DNA from: Candidatus Poribacteria bacterium
GTDB taxonomy: Bacteria; Poribacteria; WGA-4E; JAJDTR01
Direction: 5' to 3'
Assembly (NCBI GenBank): GCA_028820655.1
Contig: JAPPIK010000032.1
Location: 120,250-184,249 of the forward strand
Length of the DNA stretch: 64,000 nucleotides
Below are positions 8,738-17,892 of this stretch, in pieces. The notes beneath the pieces were generated by a model. The model was not told where the DNA came from and made no database searches. It worked only from the letters and a program-made list of their open reading frames with translations. Made by a program: the position numbers and the translations under genes. Positions within the stretch are counted from its first letter, which is position 1. The number at the start of each line of letters is the position of its first letter.

Positions 8738-10648
8738 ATGGCTGATCAGCGATCTTTTTCTCCTAGATTAATTCGAGCGGCAGTCATCAGCATCCTTTTG
8801 ATAGCAATTAACACCTACTGGCTGGCTTATGCGGAGATGCTATGGCACACCGCGCACCTGACGACTGTTGCCCTCTCGGTGAATGTACTATTCTCCCTGT
8901 TGATAGTCGCATGGTTAAACATGATCATACGGCGGGTTTTGCCTAGAGCGGAACTCAGTCAGCAGGAGATGCTCGTAATTTTTTCAATGGTGGCAGTGGG
9001 GAGTGCTTTCACGGGACATGACAACATGCCGCGTTTAATGGGGCTGATGCCTTATGCGCATCGTTTTGCAAGTCCCGAGAATGACTGGAGGGCGCTTTTC
9101 TTCCACCATCTTCCCAACTGGCTCATCATCTCTGATCCAAAAACGGTTCAAGACTTCTACCGAGGAAATCGAAATTTTTTTACGGACGGCTATCTTGATC
9201 ATTGGATGACTCCGATTTTTTCCTGGTCGATTGTTGTCTTTCTCTTAATGGTCATTTTTCTTTGTCTGACTGCAATCATCCGAAAACAGTGGGTTGAGAA
9301 TGAAAAACTCTCGTATCCGATAATACAAATCCCGTACGAAATCACGGCACGATCGGGGTCAATGTTTGGAAAACGCCTGGCAATCATCGGCTTTTCAATT
9401 CCGGTAATCATCGGTCTAATCAATGGATTTCACGGCATTGTGCCAAGCCTACCGCGAATCGTCACCGACTATGACCTCAACGTGTACTTTACCCAGAAGC
9501 CGTGGAACGCATTGGGAAGCCTGCCGATTCGCTTAAATGCACTGATGATTGGGATAGCATTTCTTTTGCCCTTGGATCTTCTTTTTTCTTGCGTGTTTTT
9601 CTACTTCATCAACAAGGCACAGCTTCTAATTGGCAGCACAGCGGGTGTCCAGAATATACCCGGATATCCGTTTTTCGGAGAACAGGGAGCGGGTGCCCTG
9701 TTCGCTTTGTTGGTCGCCGCATGTTGGAGCGGTAGGAAGCACATTTCTCGTGTGTTTCGTCATGCTTTGCGTCCGGATCGCATGAGCGACATCGCCGAAC
9801 CCATTCCCTATAGGTGGTCGGTGATTGCATTGTGTCTCTGTCTGCTGATGTTGATGGGTTTTTGCGTTCAAGCGGGAATGTCAGTTTGGGCTTTTTGCGT
9901 TTTCATAGGGGTATATCTATTAATTGTAGTTGGACTTGCGCGTATGCGAGCTGAATTGGGGCCGCCTGTGCATGGAATCGGCTATGTGACGCCGCAATAC
10001 CTGATAGTGTCGATGTTTGGTACACGACGTCTCAGGGCTCCGAATTTGACGATGCTCTCAATGTTGAATTGGCTTAGCGGTGCGACTTACGCATCATTTC
10101 GCACACATCCGATGCCGGATCAGCTTGAGGCGTTCAAACTCGGGAACCGGACGGGAATCCGAAACCGGACAATGTTCGCAGCACTGCTGATCGCCAGCAT
10201 CGCGGGAATCCTTTCAGGTCTCTTGATTTACCCATTTACTATATATAAGACCGGGGTCGCCGCAAATGCGGAACAGATACACGCTGGCGGGTTGGAAACC
10301 TACGCCTTCCTTTCTTCTTGGATGATTAAACCCGAACCTACAAATTGGTTAGCAGTTTTAGTTCTAGCTTCTACCTTCTTTTTCAACCTCGGCGTGATGG
10401 TCATTCGCACTCGATACGTTTGGTGCCCTCTCCACCCTGCAGGCTATGTTATCGGGCTGGCGCCGAACACCCCTGAAGTCATTTGGTTTCCAGTCTTGGT
10501 TGCCATGATCGCAAGGTGGTCGATACTAAAGCACGGCGGCATCAAGGGCTATCGTCGCGCGATACCGTTTTTTATCGGCTTAGCTATTGGTGAAACGCTG
10601 ATGAGTTGCATCTGGGCTATACGAAGTGTTATATTCCATACCACATAA
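8738..10648 (+). CDS. Multi-pass membrane protein, DUF6785/DUF6784-like
   Basis: About 12 hydrophobic segments; NMIIRRVLPRAELSQQEMLVIFSMVAVGSAFTGHDNMPRL resembles this family (from memory). Confidence 0.65.
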   Translation: MADQRSFSPRLIRAAVISILLIAINTYWLAYAEMLWHTAHLTTVALSVNVLFSLLIVAWLNMIIRRVLPRAELSQQEMLVIFSMVAVGSAFTGHDNMPRLMGLMPYAHRFASPENDWRALFFHHLPNWLIISDPKTVQDFYRGNRNFFTDGYLDHWMTPIFSWSIVVFLLMVIFLCLTAIIRKQWVENEKLSYPIIQIPYEITARSGSMFGKRLAIIGFSIPVIIGLINGFHGIVPSLPRIVTDYDLNVYFTQKPWNALGSLPIRLNALMIGIAFLLPLDLLFSCVFFYFINKAQLLIGSTAGVQNIPGYPFFGEQGAGALFALLVAACWSGRKHISRVFRHALRPDRMSDIAEPIPYRWSVIALCLCLLMLMGFCVQAGMSVWAFCVFIGVYLLIVVGLARMRAELGPPVHGIGYVTPQYLIVSMFGTRRLRAPNLTMLSMLNWLSGATYASFRTHPMPDQLEAFKLGNRTGIRNRTMFAALLIASIAGILSGLLIYPFTIYKTGVAANAEQIHAGGLETYAFLSSWMIKPEPTNWLAVLVLASTFFFNLGVMVIRTRYVWCPLHPAGYVIGLAPNTPEVIWFPVLVAMIARWSILKHGGIKGYRRAIPFFIGLAIGETLMSCIWAIRSVIFHTT

Positions 10649-10670
10649 CCTACTGATTCTTGGTAGTGCG

Positions 10671-10919
10671 CCATTATCCCTGTAGGAATAATTTTTACGG
10701 CAAGGGACACTGGTTTTCTGCACCGTGTTTGGCTTTGAAAAGGCCTACCTTGATAGAGACTTCCTAATTCTCTCACTCCAGCGGAGATCAAGCGACTGAA
10801 TAAGAAGCGCGATAGAGATCTTCAATGTCGAGTGTTACTTGAGAGCACGCCATTATCCCTGTAGGATTAATTCATCCGGCAGGAAACACTCATTTTTCGC
10901 TATTTGACAGGTTTTGAAA
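10671..10919. repeat. Two imperfect direct copies of a ~70-bp element (cgccattatccctgtagga...ttttgaaaa)
   Basis: Copies at about 10671-10741 and 10849-10919; downstream of each lies a CTCCAGCGGAG palindrome or half-copy. Confidence 0.65.
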
Positions 10920-10942
10920 AATCGTTCCTTCGCAGTATGGTA

Positions 10943-10972
10943 TCACTCCAGCGGAGTGAGATATCAATAGAA
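10943..10972. repeat. CTCCAGCGGAG-family palindrome followed by ...ATCAATAG
   Basis: CACTCC-AGC-GGAGTG then agatatcaatag; same design as 15664-15693, 58630-58658 and 58680-58708. Confidence 0.65.
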
Positions 10973-11050
10973 CACACTTCCCAGCCTCACCAAGGGCACT
11001 TTGCCTGCTTCTAAAGCGTGGAGGTGTACATGCAACCAACCACATTTCTG

Positions 11051-11086
11051 TTGACAATAAGGTGGGAAAGCGTATAATTTTCCCAC
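11051..11086 (+). promoter_or_regulatory. Promoter TTGACA-16-TATAAT with GTGGGAAA-N9-TTTCCCAC palindrome around the -10
   Basis: -35 11051-11056, -10 11073-11078, inverted repeat 11062-11069/11079-11086. Confidence 0.65.
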
Positions 11087-11222
11087 ATCTATCTTCTGTC
11101 GTGAACACGCCTCGGAACGTGCTTGGCGAATCTAATAAATGGGTTTTAAAGCCGTTAGATTGTTACGACTCGAAGCTTGCGGGGAAGTGTGTCTCGTTCT
11201 GGCGAAGCGTTGAGAAGGATGC

Positions 11223-12065
11223 ATGAACACGAATCTTAGTGGGGCGGAAATAGGCCTCTACCGGAGAAACGGATTCCTCGTAATTTCCGACTTTCTGACC
11301 CACACAGAACTTGAATGGTGGCGTGACGCGGTATATGAATCCATTGAGGAGCATATACGACAGAAAGCCCCTAACAACCAAAAAGAGGAAGGATACTACA
11401 AGCACGTTTTCATCCAATGCGTTAATATTTGGAAGACCAACGAGAAGATTAAACAAATAGCGACCGACCCTCGCTTGGGAAAGTTGGCGACAGACTTAGC
11501 CGGTACATCCGGCGTCCACTTATACCACGATCATGCCTTGATAAAGGAACCGTGGGCAAATCCAACCAATTTTCACATTGACAATCCATATGATCCATAC
11601 GACTCTCGGCAAGGCATCATGCTATGGGTGGCGCTGGATGATGCGACCATCCAAAACGGTTGTATGTATCTACTTCCCGGAACGCACCTCAAGAGCCATT
11701 TCAAGTTCACTGGTGTGCTTGAACGGGAGGGCGTTGGCGGTTTGTTCGATGAATATCCGGATTGGACCGAGATTGAACCATATGTTGCGGAGGTGAAGGC
11801 CGGCGACGCGGTGTTCATTAGTGGGATGATAGCTCATGCCGCTGGTCCCAACATGACGCCGAGGCCGCGCCGCGCCTACGCAATGCTATTCATGCCGGAA
11901 GGAGCCAAGTACAACGGTCGTCGAAGCGGACTCCCTTACGAACTGGTCGAAAAACTTGAGATCGGCGACGTTATCCCCCATCACGAACAGGTACCGTTGC
12001 TATTCTCCTACGGCGTCGACAGCCCAACCCAACGAGCAGTGGTAGCAAGCGAAATCGCGGATTGA
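11223..12065 (+). CDS. Phytanoyl-CoA dioxygenase (PhyH) family protein
   Basis: NFHIDNPYD (HxD), GTHLKSH, HAAGPNMTPRPRRAYAMLFMP distal His/Arg motifs. Confidence 0.88.
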   Translation: MNTNLSGAEIGLYRRNGFLVISDFLTHTELEWWRDAVYESIEEHIRQKAPNNQKEEGYYKHVFIQCVNIWKTNEKIKQIATDPRLGKLATDLAGTSGVHLYHDHALIKEPWANPTNFHIDNPYDPYDSRQGIMLWVALDDATIQNGCMYLLPGTHLKSHFKFTGVLEREGVGGLFDEYPDWTEIEPYVAEVKAGDAVFISGMIAHAAGPNMTPRPRRAYAMLFMPEGAKYNGRRSGLPYELVEKLEIGDVIPHHEQVPLLFSYGVDSPTQRAVVASEIAD

Positions 12066-12128
12066 TTAGCCTATCTAGGAAAGGTCGAAGGACATCTCTA
12101 TGATATCTTTCAGAGCATTAGGGAAAAC

Positions 12129-13115
12129 ATGAGGGGCCATTTCAAAAGAATTGACCTTGTCGTTGACACGCTCGTAGCTGAACCGGGACAGAGATTGGAA
12201 GGGCATTTACATGTGGGCACAATGGAGGACGGTACTCCGATACGGTTGCCGGTCGCGTTGATTAATGGCAACTATCCCGGTCCAACGCTTTACATTCAGT
12301 CAGTAAGTGACGGTGATGAACTGAATGGCCTAGCCGTCACCCACGAGATATTACGCACGGTTCGACCGGACAGTTTGAGCGGCAGAATAATTGTCGTGCC
12401 CATCGTGAATTTTCACGCCTTTCATGCTAGGCAAGCCTTCAGCCCGATTGACAAAAAGAAGATGAACCGGTGTTTCCCGGGCAATCTGAATGGAACGTCA
12501 AGCGAACGCATTGCGCATCTTCTATTTGAATATGCCGTATCTCAGGCGGATTATTGTATTGACCTGCACCAGGGTAGTATCCATCCGATGATTGACGAAG
12601 TCCGCGTGCGTGTCGGCCATAAACATCCCCAACATAAGGCATGCATCGAACTGGCGCGAGTCTTCGGTATTGGGTATATATTTAATGAGAAAGGACCGCA
12701 GGGGCAACTCGCACAAGCCGCTCCGGACAATGGCATTCCTACAATTGATCCCGAACTGGGTGGCTGCATGGGTTGGGATGGAAAGAGCATTGCGAAAGGT
12801 GTACGTGGCGTTCAAAACGTCCTCCGCTACTACGGATTTGCCGAGGGCGATCCCGTACTGCCCGAGAGACAAGTACTTGTGGATAGATTGATGCCGCTTC
12901 TAAGCAATGAAGGCGGTTTTGTGTACTACAAAGTCGGCCTCTACGACGATGTGGCCGCTCATCAGCCGGTAGCCGAAGTTCGTGATGCCTTTGGCAACTT
13001 GCGGGAAGTGATCCGTGCTACGGAAAGTGGAATATTCTGGTCGCACCCGGTGTATCCGAGGGTCGTGACGGGAGGCGTCATTGGCACGATTGGCATTCCT
13101 GTCGACTATATTTAG
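12129..13115 (+). CDS. Succinylglutamate desuccinylase/aspartoacylase family protein
   Basis: LINGNYPGPTLYIQSVSDGDELNG, VPIVNFHAFHARQAFSPIDKKKMNRCFPG, DLHQG motifs. Confidence 0.85.
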   Translation: MRGHFKRIDLVVDTLVAEPGQRLEGHLHVGTMEDGTPIRLPVALINGNYPGPTLYIQSVSDGDELNGLAVTHEILRTVRPDSLSGRIIVVPIVNFHAFHARQAFSPIDKKKMNRCFPGNLNGTSSERIAHLLFEYAVSQADYCIDLHQGSIHPMIDEVRVRVGHKHPQHKACIELARVFGIGYIFNEKGPQGQLAQAAPDNGIPTIDPELGGCMGWDGKSIAKGVRGVQNVLRYYGFAEGDPVLPERQVLVDRLMPLLSNEGGFVYYKVGLYDDVAAHQPVAEVRDAFGNLREVIRATESGIFWSHPVYPRVVTGGVIGTIGIPVDYI

Positions 13116-13292
13116 TGTGCCATCATCGTCCGAGAGTTCGTGTGACGGATTACTTGTACACAATTAGTTTTGGGATTGCTGTATCACTTTCGCCATGTAG
13201 TCCTAGTGTGATAGCGTAAACTTGATTTGAAATTCAGCGTCTTTAATTGTGTTTTCACTAAATGCTTGAAACGGGAGAAGAATAGAAATCAA

Positions 13293-15518
13293 ATGCAACA
13301 GTTATGTAGAGTCGGGTTTATGATGTTTTTCTTCATATTCATTGCGGTGACAATCCGGAATGAATCGATGGCCGATTGGTCCGCATGGCGAGGTCCGGCC
13401 CAAAATGGGACCTCCTCGGATACAGGTTTGATTTCCACATGGTCGCAAGATGGCGAAAACCTGATATGGAAGGCGGATTTCATCGGAAGATCTACGCCTA
13501 TCGTTCTTAACAGGCGTGTGTATGTCATCGGTCGCGTTGGGGAAGAAATCACGGAACAGGAAAGGGTTGCATGCTTTGACGCCGAATCGGGTGGATTGCT
13601 GTGGGAACATCGATTCAATGTCTTTCACAGCACGATTCCATTTAACCGACTCGGTTGGACTAGTCTAGCCGGCGATGCGGAAACCGGCTATGTCTACGCT
13701 CACACAATAAGCGGAATATTTGCTTGTTTCGACGGTGACGGTACGATTGTCTGGTCACGCTCGCTAACGGAGGAGTTTGGGCGTTTCACAGGCTATGGTG
13801 GACGCGTTGTTTCGCCCGTGGTAGACGAAGACCTCGTCATCTTGAGTTTCCTCAATACGAGTTGGGGCAGTCATGCCGCTATGCGCCATCGCTATTTTGC
13901 GTTTGACAAGCGGACCGGAGAAGTTATATGGACGGCAACTCCCGGCGGCCGCCCCAAAGACACGACCTATCCAGTTGCGGTGGTCGCAGAGATCGGCTTA
14001 AGGCGGTTATTGATCGACGGGAATTCGGATGGTCATGTGTATGCGATGGACATTAACACGGGTGAAAACGTGTGGGGCTTTCTGGTCAGCCAGGGACCAC
14101 TAAATTCTTCGGTGGTGGTGGATGGAACGCGGGTCTATGCAAGCCATAATCGAGAGAACACGGACACGACGGTCATGGGGCGTGTCGTATGCATTGACGG
14201 AATCGGAAAGGGTGACGAGTCGAAATCGCATGAAGTTTGGCGCGTCGATGGGATTGAGGCGGGTTACAGCTCGCCGGCATTTCACGATGGACGCCTCTAC
14301 GTTGTGGATAGTGCGGCAAACCTGCACTGTCTGGACGGGGATACCGGTCGCACGCATTGGACGCACAGCCTTGGCACGGTTGGCAAAGGATCCCCGGTGG
14401 TGGCGGATGGAAAGATATATGTCACCGAAGTGAACGGCCATTTCCACATCTTGCAACCGGGTGCGAACGAGTGTACGTCGCTTGACACGGAACAGATTGA
14501 AAGAAATGCCGGGCGCTACGCCGAGATTTACGGTTCGCCGGCGATAGCCTATGATCGGATTTACTTTGCCACCGAGGCGGGGCTCTTCTGCTTGGGGAAA
14601 AACGCACACAGTGTGGCGGCGCTTTCGGGCACTAAACCACCGGAGGCTTTGAGATATGGTTCGGGCGGCCCTGAAACCGACAAAAAGACAATCGAAGCCG
14701 CTGCAGTCCGGATCGTTCCTTCCGAACTCTTGAGCACACCGGGAGAAACGGTTCAATTCAACGTTCATGCTTATGGTGAGTTCGGTAACGTCTTGGGAGA
14801 GAGAATTGGGGCCTGGTCGATTGAAGGATTGAACGGTGTTATTGACGACGACGGAACGTTGAAACTGGAAGTCGGCGATGTTGGGGCTGCGGGCACCGTG
14901 TCGGTCAAAGTCGGCGAGGTAAGTGATACCGCGCGCGTCCGCGTCATCCCCGAATTGCCGTGGCACGAAGATTTTGAATCAATCGAGGAAGGAAAACACC
15001 CTCCGCATTGGGTGCGTGCGTCGGGACGCTATAGAGTCCGAGAGATGGATGGAAACAAAGTTCTCGTAAAGCCGCCTGCGCGTCGCGGACTACACCGGTC
15101 CAACGTATATATCGGTCGTCCGAACATGAGTGATTACACCGTTCAGGTTGATTTAATGGGAACAAAGCCCAAACGCAATCTTCCCGACATGGGACTGATC
15201 GCCAATCGGTACACGCTAGAGATGCAAGGCAATCATCAGCGGCTTCAAGTGCTCTCTTGGCGCTCGGACCTCCGGATGGCAAAGTCGGTTGACTTCAACT
15301 GGGGCCCCAAGGTTTGGTATACCATGAAAATGACCGTTGAACTCATTGACGATAAAGCAGTTGTGAAAGGTAAAGTTTGGCAAAAAGATACACCTGAACC
15401 TGAAGGATGGACGATTACAGTCGAAGACCCGCTGCCGAACCGCGAAGGAAGTCCGGGGATTTATGGCTATTCTCCTGCCGAGATATTTTATGACAACCTA
15501 AGAGTTTGGGAGAATTAG
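13293..15518 (+). CDS. Secreted PQQ-like beta-propeller protein with C-terminal beta-sandwich region
   Basis: Signal-like N-terminus from M at 13293 (ORF open from 13227), WSAWRGPAQNGTS signature, repeated propeller blades, then EDFE...YTVQVDLMG...FYDNLRVWE concanavalin-like tail. Confidence 0.82.
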   Translation: MQQLCRVGFMMFFFIFIAVTIRNESMADWSAWRGPAQNGTSSDTGLISTWSQDGENLIWKADFIGRSTPIVLNRRVYVIGRVGEEITEQERVACFDAESGGLLWEHRFNVFHSTIPFNRLGWTSLAGDAETGYVYAHTISGIFACFDGDGTIVWSRSLTEEFGRFTGYGGRVVSPVVDEDLVILSFLNTSWGSHAAMRHRYFAFDKRTGEVIWTATPGGRPKDTTYPVAVVAEIGLRRLLIDGNSDGHVYAMDINTGENVWGFLVSQGPLNSSVVVDGTRVYASHNRENTDTTVMGRVVCIDGIGKGDESKSHEVWRVDGIEAGYSSPAFHDGRLYVVDSAANLHCLDGDTGRTHWTHSLGTVGKGSPVVADGKIYVTEVNGHFHILQPGANECTSLDTEQIERNAGRYAEIYGSPAIAYDRIYFATEAGLFCLGKNAHSVAALSGTKPPEALRYGSGGPETDKKTIEAAAVRIVPSELLSTPGETVQFNVHAYGEFGNVLGERIGAWSIEGLNGVIDDDGTLKLEVGDVGAAGTVSVKVGEVSDTARVRVIPELPWHEDFESIEEGKHPPHWVRASGRYRVREMDGNKVLVKPPARRGLHRSNVYIGRPNMSDYTVQVDLMGTKPKRNLPDMGLIANRYTLEMQGNHQRLQVLSWRSDLRMAKSVDFNWGPKVWYTMKMTVELIDDKAVVKGKVWQKDTPEPEGWTITVEDPLPNREGSPGIYGYSPAEIFYDNLRVWEN

Positions 15519-15537
15519 CGACTCGCTCCTTGGTGGT

Positions 15538-15637
15538 CTATTCGCTAAGGATTCAATGCTTACGAGACTGGAACAAGGAACGGTTCCACCACTCCGGTAG
15601 GATCAACTGAGCGAATAGCGACCGCGAGAGAGATCCC
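15538..15637. repeat. Bipartite inverted-repeat element, copy 1 (CTATTCGCT...AGCGAATAG plus GATC..GAGATCCC tail)
   Basis: Arms 15538-15546 and 15610-15618; tail ends at gatccc 15637; paired with the copy at 15975-16076. Confidence 0.7.
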
Positions 15638-15663
15638 ATAGAGATCTTCTCCAAGTTGCGATT

Positions 15664-15693
15664 CCCCGCTCCAGCGGAGCGGCATGTCAATAG
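15664..15693. repeat. CTCCAGCGGAG-family palindrome
   Basis: CGCTCC-AGC-GGAGCG followed by gcatgtcaatag. Confidence 0.65.
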
Positions 15694-15974
15694 ATGATCT
15701 AAAAATAGCTTTGCTGCCGACTATTCAAACAGTCGCTGAAGCTGATGATGGAAGGGACAACCGGTCAATCAATCGGACTCGCGGAAGTATCTAGGCGGTT
15801 TTCGCTCGTTCGAGGAGACATGCACTAAAATCAAGGAAGTAAATATTCGAGATTACACTAGTTTATTATGCGGAAGATGAGCATAGAGATCCCATGAATC
15901 ACAGTTCAGACAATGACAAAATTCGACACTCGACACTCAATCATATTTACTTACCGAAACAGCGAATTTGTAGT

Positions 15975-16076
15975 CTATTCACTAAGAATTTAATGCTTAC
16001 GGAACTGGCACAAGAGACGTTTCTACCACGCCGGTAGGTGATCAAGCGAGTGAATAGCGAGCGCGATAGAGATCCC
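15975..16076. repeat. Bipartite inverted-repeat element, copy 2 (CTATTCACT...AGTGAATAG)
   Basis: Arms 15975-15983 and 16049-16057; compensatory change relative to copy 1. Confidence 0.7.
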
Positions 16077-16192
16077 CTCTAACCGCACCGGCACCCAACA
16101 CTAACCAGATTCTTTTGGAAAATAAACCAATTAAACCCTATTAAATTGCAAGCTGCGTTTTTCACAATATTTTCACGAAAAAGGAATAATGA

Positions 16193-17650
16193 ATGTTACG
16201 GATACAAAAGTCAATTGCAGGCGCTGTTGCACTCATCATCGTGAGCGCGTTAGTATATCCAATCAATGTGTTATCGGAGCGCACGAACGATATAGCGATG
16301 TGGGGATTCACGCCGCAACGTAATCTTGTCTCCGACGAAACTGACTTGCCCGAAAAATGGAATCCAAAGACCGGGGAGAACATCAAATGGAAAGCGGAAC
16401 TGGGATCACAATCCTATGCTGGACCGGTTATTATAGGCGGCAAAGTTTTTGTTGGAACTAACAACCAAGCCCTACGCAATCCCAAACTCACCGGTGACCG
16501 CGGTGTCATTATGGCTTTTAACGAGGCTGACGGTGTATTTCTATGGCAAGCGACGCACACCAAACTGCCTGCAGGAAGAGTAAACGATTGGCCTCAGCAG
16601 GGAATTTGTTCCACTCCTTTCATTGAAGGAAATCGGCTCTTTTACATATCAAACCGATGTGAAGTTGTGTGCATTGATACCGAAGGTTTTAGGGATGGCG
16701 AGAATGACGGGCCATTTACAAGTGAAACAGACGCCACCGACATCGATGGTGATATTATATGGACATACGATATGATGGGGGAACTTGACGTTTTCCCTCA
16801 TAATCTTGCCACGTGCTCACCGGTGGGCGCCGGAGATTTGCTCTTCGTTATCACCGCCAATGGAGTTGATGAAGGTCACATTCACATTCCGTCACCGTTT
16901 GCTCCCAGTTTCATTGCGGTGAATAAAAACTCGGGCGAGCTGGTTTGGGAAAGCGATTTGCCCGGCGAAAATATCCTCCATGGTCAATGGTCGAATCCCG
17001 CGTACGCGGAAATTAACGACGTACCTCAGGTGATACTTCCCGGTGGAGATGGTTGGGTGTATTCTCTTGAACCGGAGACGGGAAATCTTATCTGGAAATT
17101 TGATTGCAATCCTAAAGACGCCGTGTGGGAATTGGGGGGAAGAGGAACCCGAAACGCCATTATAGCGACGCCTGTAATCCATAACAACAGGGTTTACGTC
17201 GGAGTCGGACAGGATCCGGAACACGGAGAAGGGGTCGGTCACCTCTGGGCGATCGATGCCACGGGCAGTGGAGATGTGACCGAAACAGGAGCAGTGTGGC
17301 ACTTTGGAGACGAAAATTACCATCGTACAATATCCACTGTAGCGATTCACGACGGATTGTTGTATGCGGCGGACCTGAGCGGATTTGTTTACTGCCTTAA
17401 TGCCGAGACGGGTGAACACTATTGGACCTATGACACGTACGCTGCAATTTGGGGCTCCCCGTTCGTAGCTGACGGAAAGGTATACATTGGCGACGAGGAT
17501 GGGGATGTGTCCGTTTTCAGAACAGGCAAACAGATGGAGCTAATCTACGAAGTCAATATGGGAAGTGCGGTGTACACCACTCCTGTGGCGAAGGACAAGG
17601 TGATATACATTGTGAGTCGAAACACCCTTTTTGCGATTGCCGAGGAGTGA
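16193..17650 (+). CDS. PQQ-binding-like beta-propeller repeat protein
   Basis: Signal-like N-terminus; repeated ETGNLIWKF/AETGEHYWTY blades. Confidence 0.85.
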   Translation: MLRIQKSIAGAVALIIVSALVYPINVLSERTNDIAMWGFTPQRNLVSDETDLPEKWNPKTGENIKWKAELGSQSYAGPVIIGGKVFVGTNNQALRNPKLTGDRGVIMAFNEADGVFLWQATHTKLPAGRVNDWPQQGICSTPFIEGNRLFYISNRCEVVCIDTEGFRDGENDGPFTSETDATDIDGDIIWTYDMMGELDVFPHNLATCSPVGAGDLLFVITANGVDEGHIHIPSPFAPSFIAVNKNSGELVWESDLPGENILHGQWSNPAYAEINDVPQVILPGGDGWVYSLEPETGNLIWKFDCNPKDAVWELGGRGTRNAIIATPVIHNNRVYVGVGQDPEHGEGVGHLWAIDATGSGDVTETGAVWHFGDENYHRTISTVAIHDGLLYAADLSGFVYCLNAETGEHYWTYDTYAAIWGSPFVADGKVYIGDEDGDVSVFRTGKQMELIYEVNMGSAVYTTPVAKDKVIYIVSRNTLFAIAEE

Positions 17651-17892
17651 GAGTGGAAACTCGCGCCGAATACTCCTCCGTCTGATATACTGAACCGCTT
17701 TGAAAGTTACTCGAAGATAGGGGCTATTCAGCAATTAACGAGTTAAATTACTTGCTCGCCGCTTGCATCCAATTGTAGATACGGATGCCTCTGAATTGAG
17801 ATGGATGAAATTGATGGACTGATGGGTATTTGAATTACTCAAGATAAAACCTGTAGCTCCCACAGATTCAAGAATAAATGCACTGAACGCAA

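Noticed and set aside
14100-14966. 288-aa minus-strand ORF
   Set aside because: Antisense to the 13293-15518 propeller gene, no recognisable motifs.
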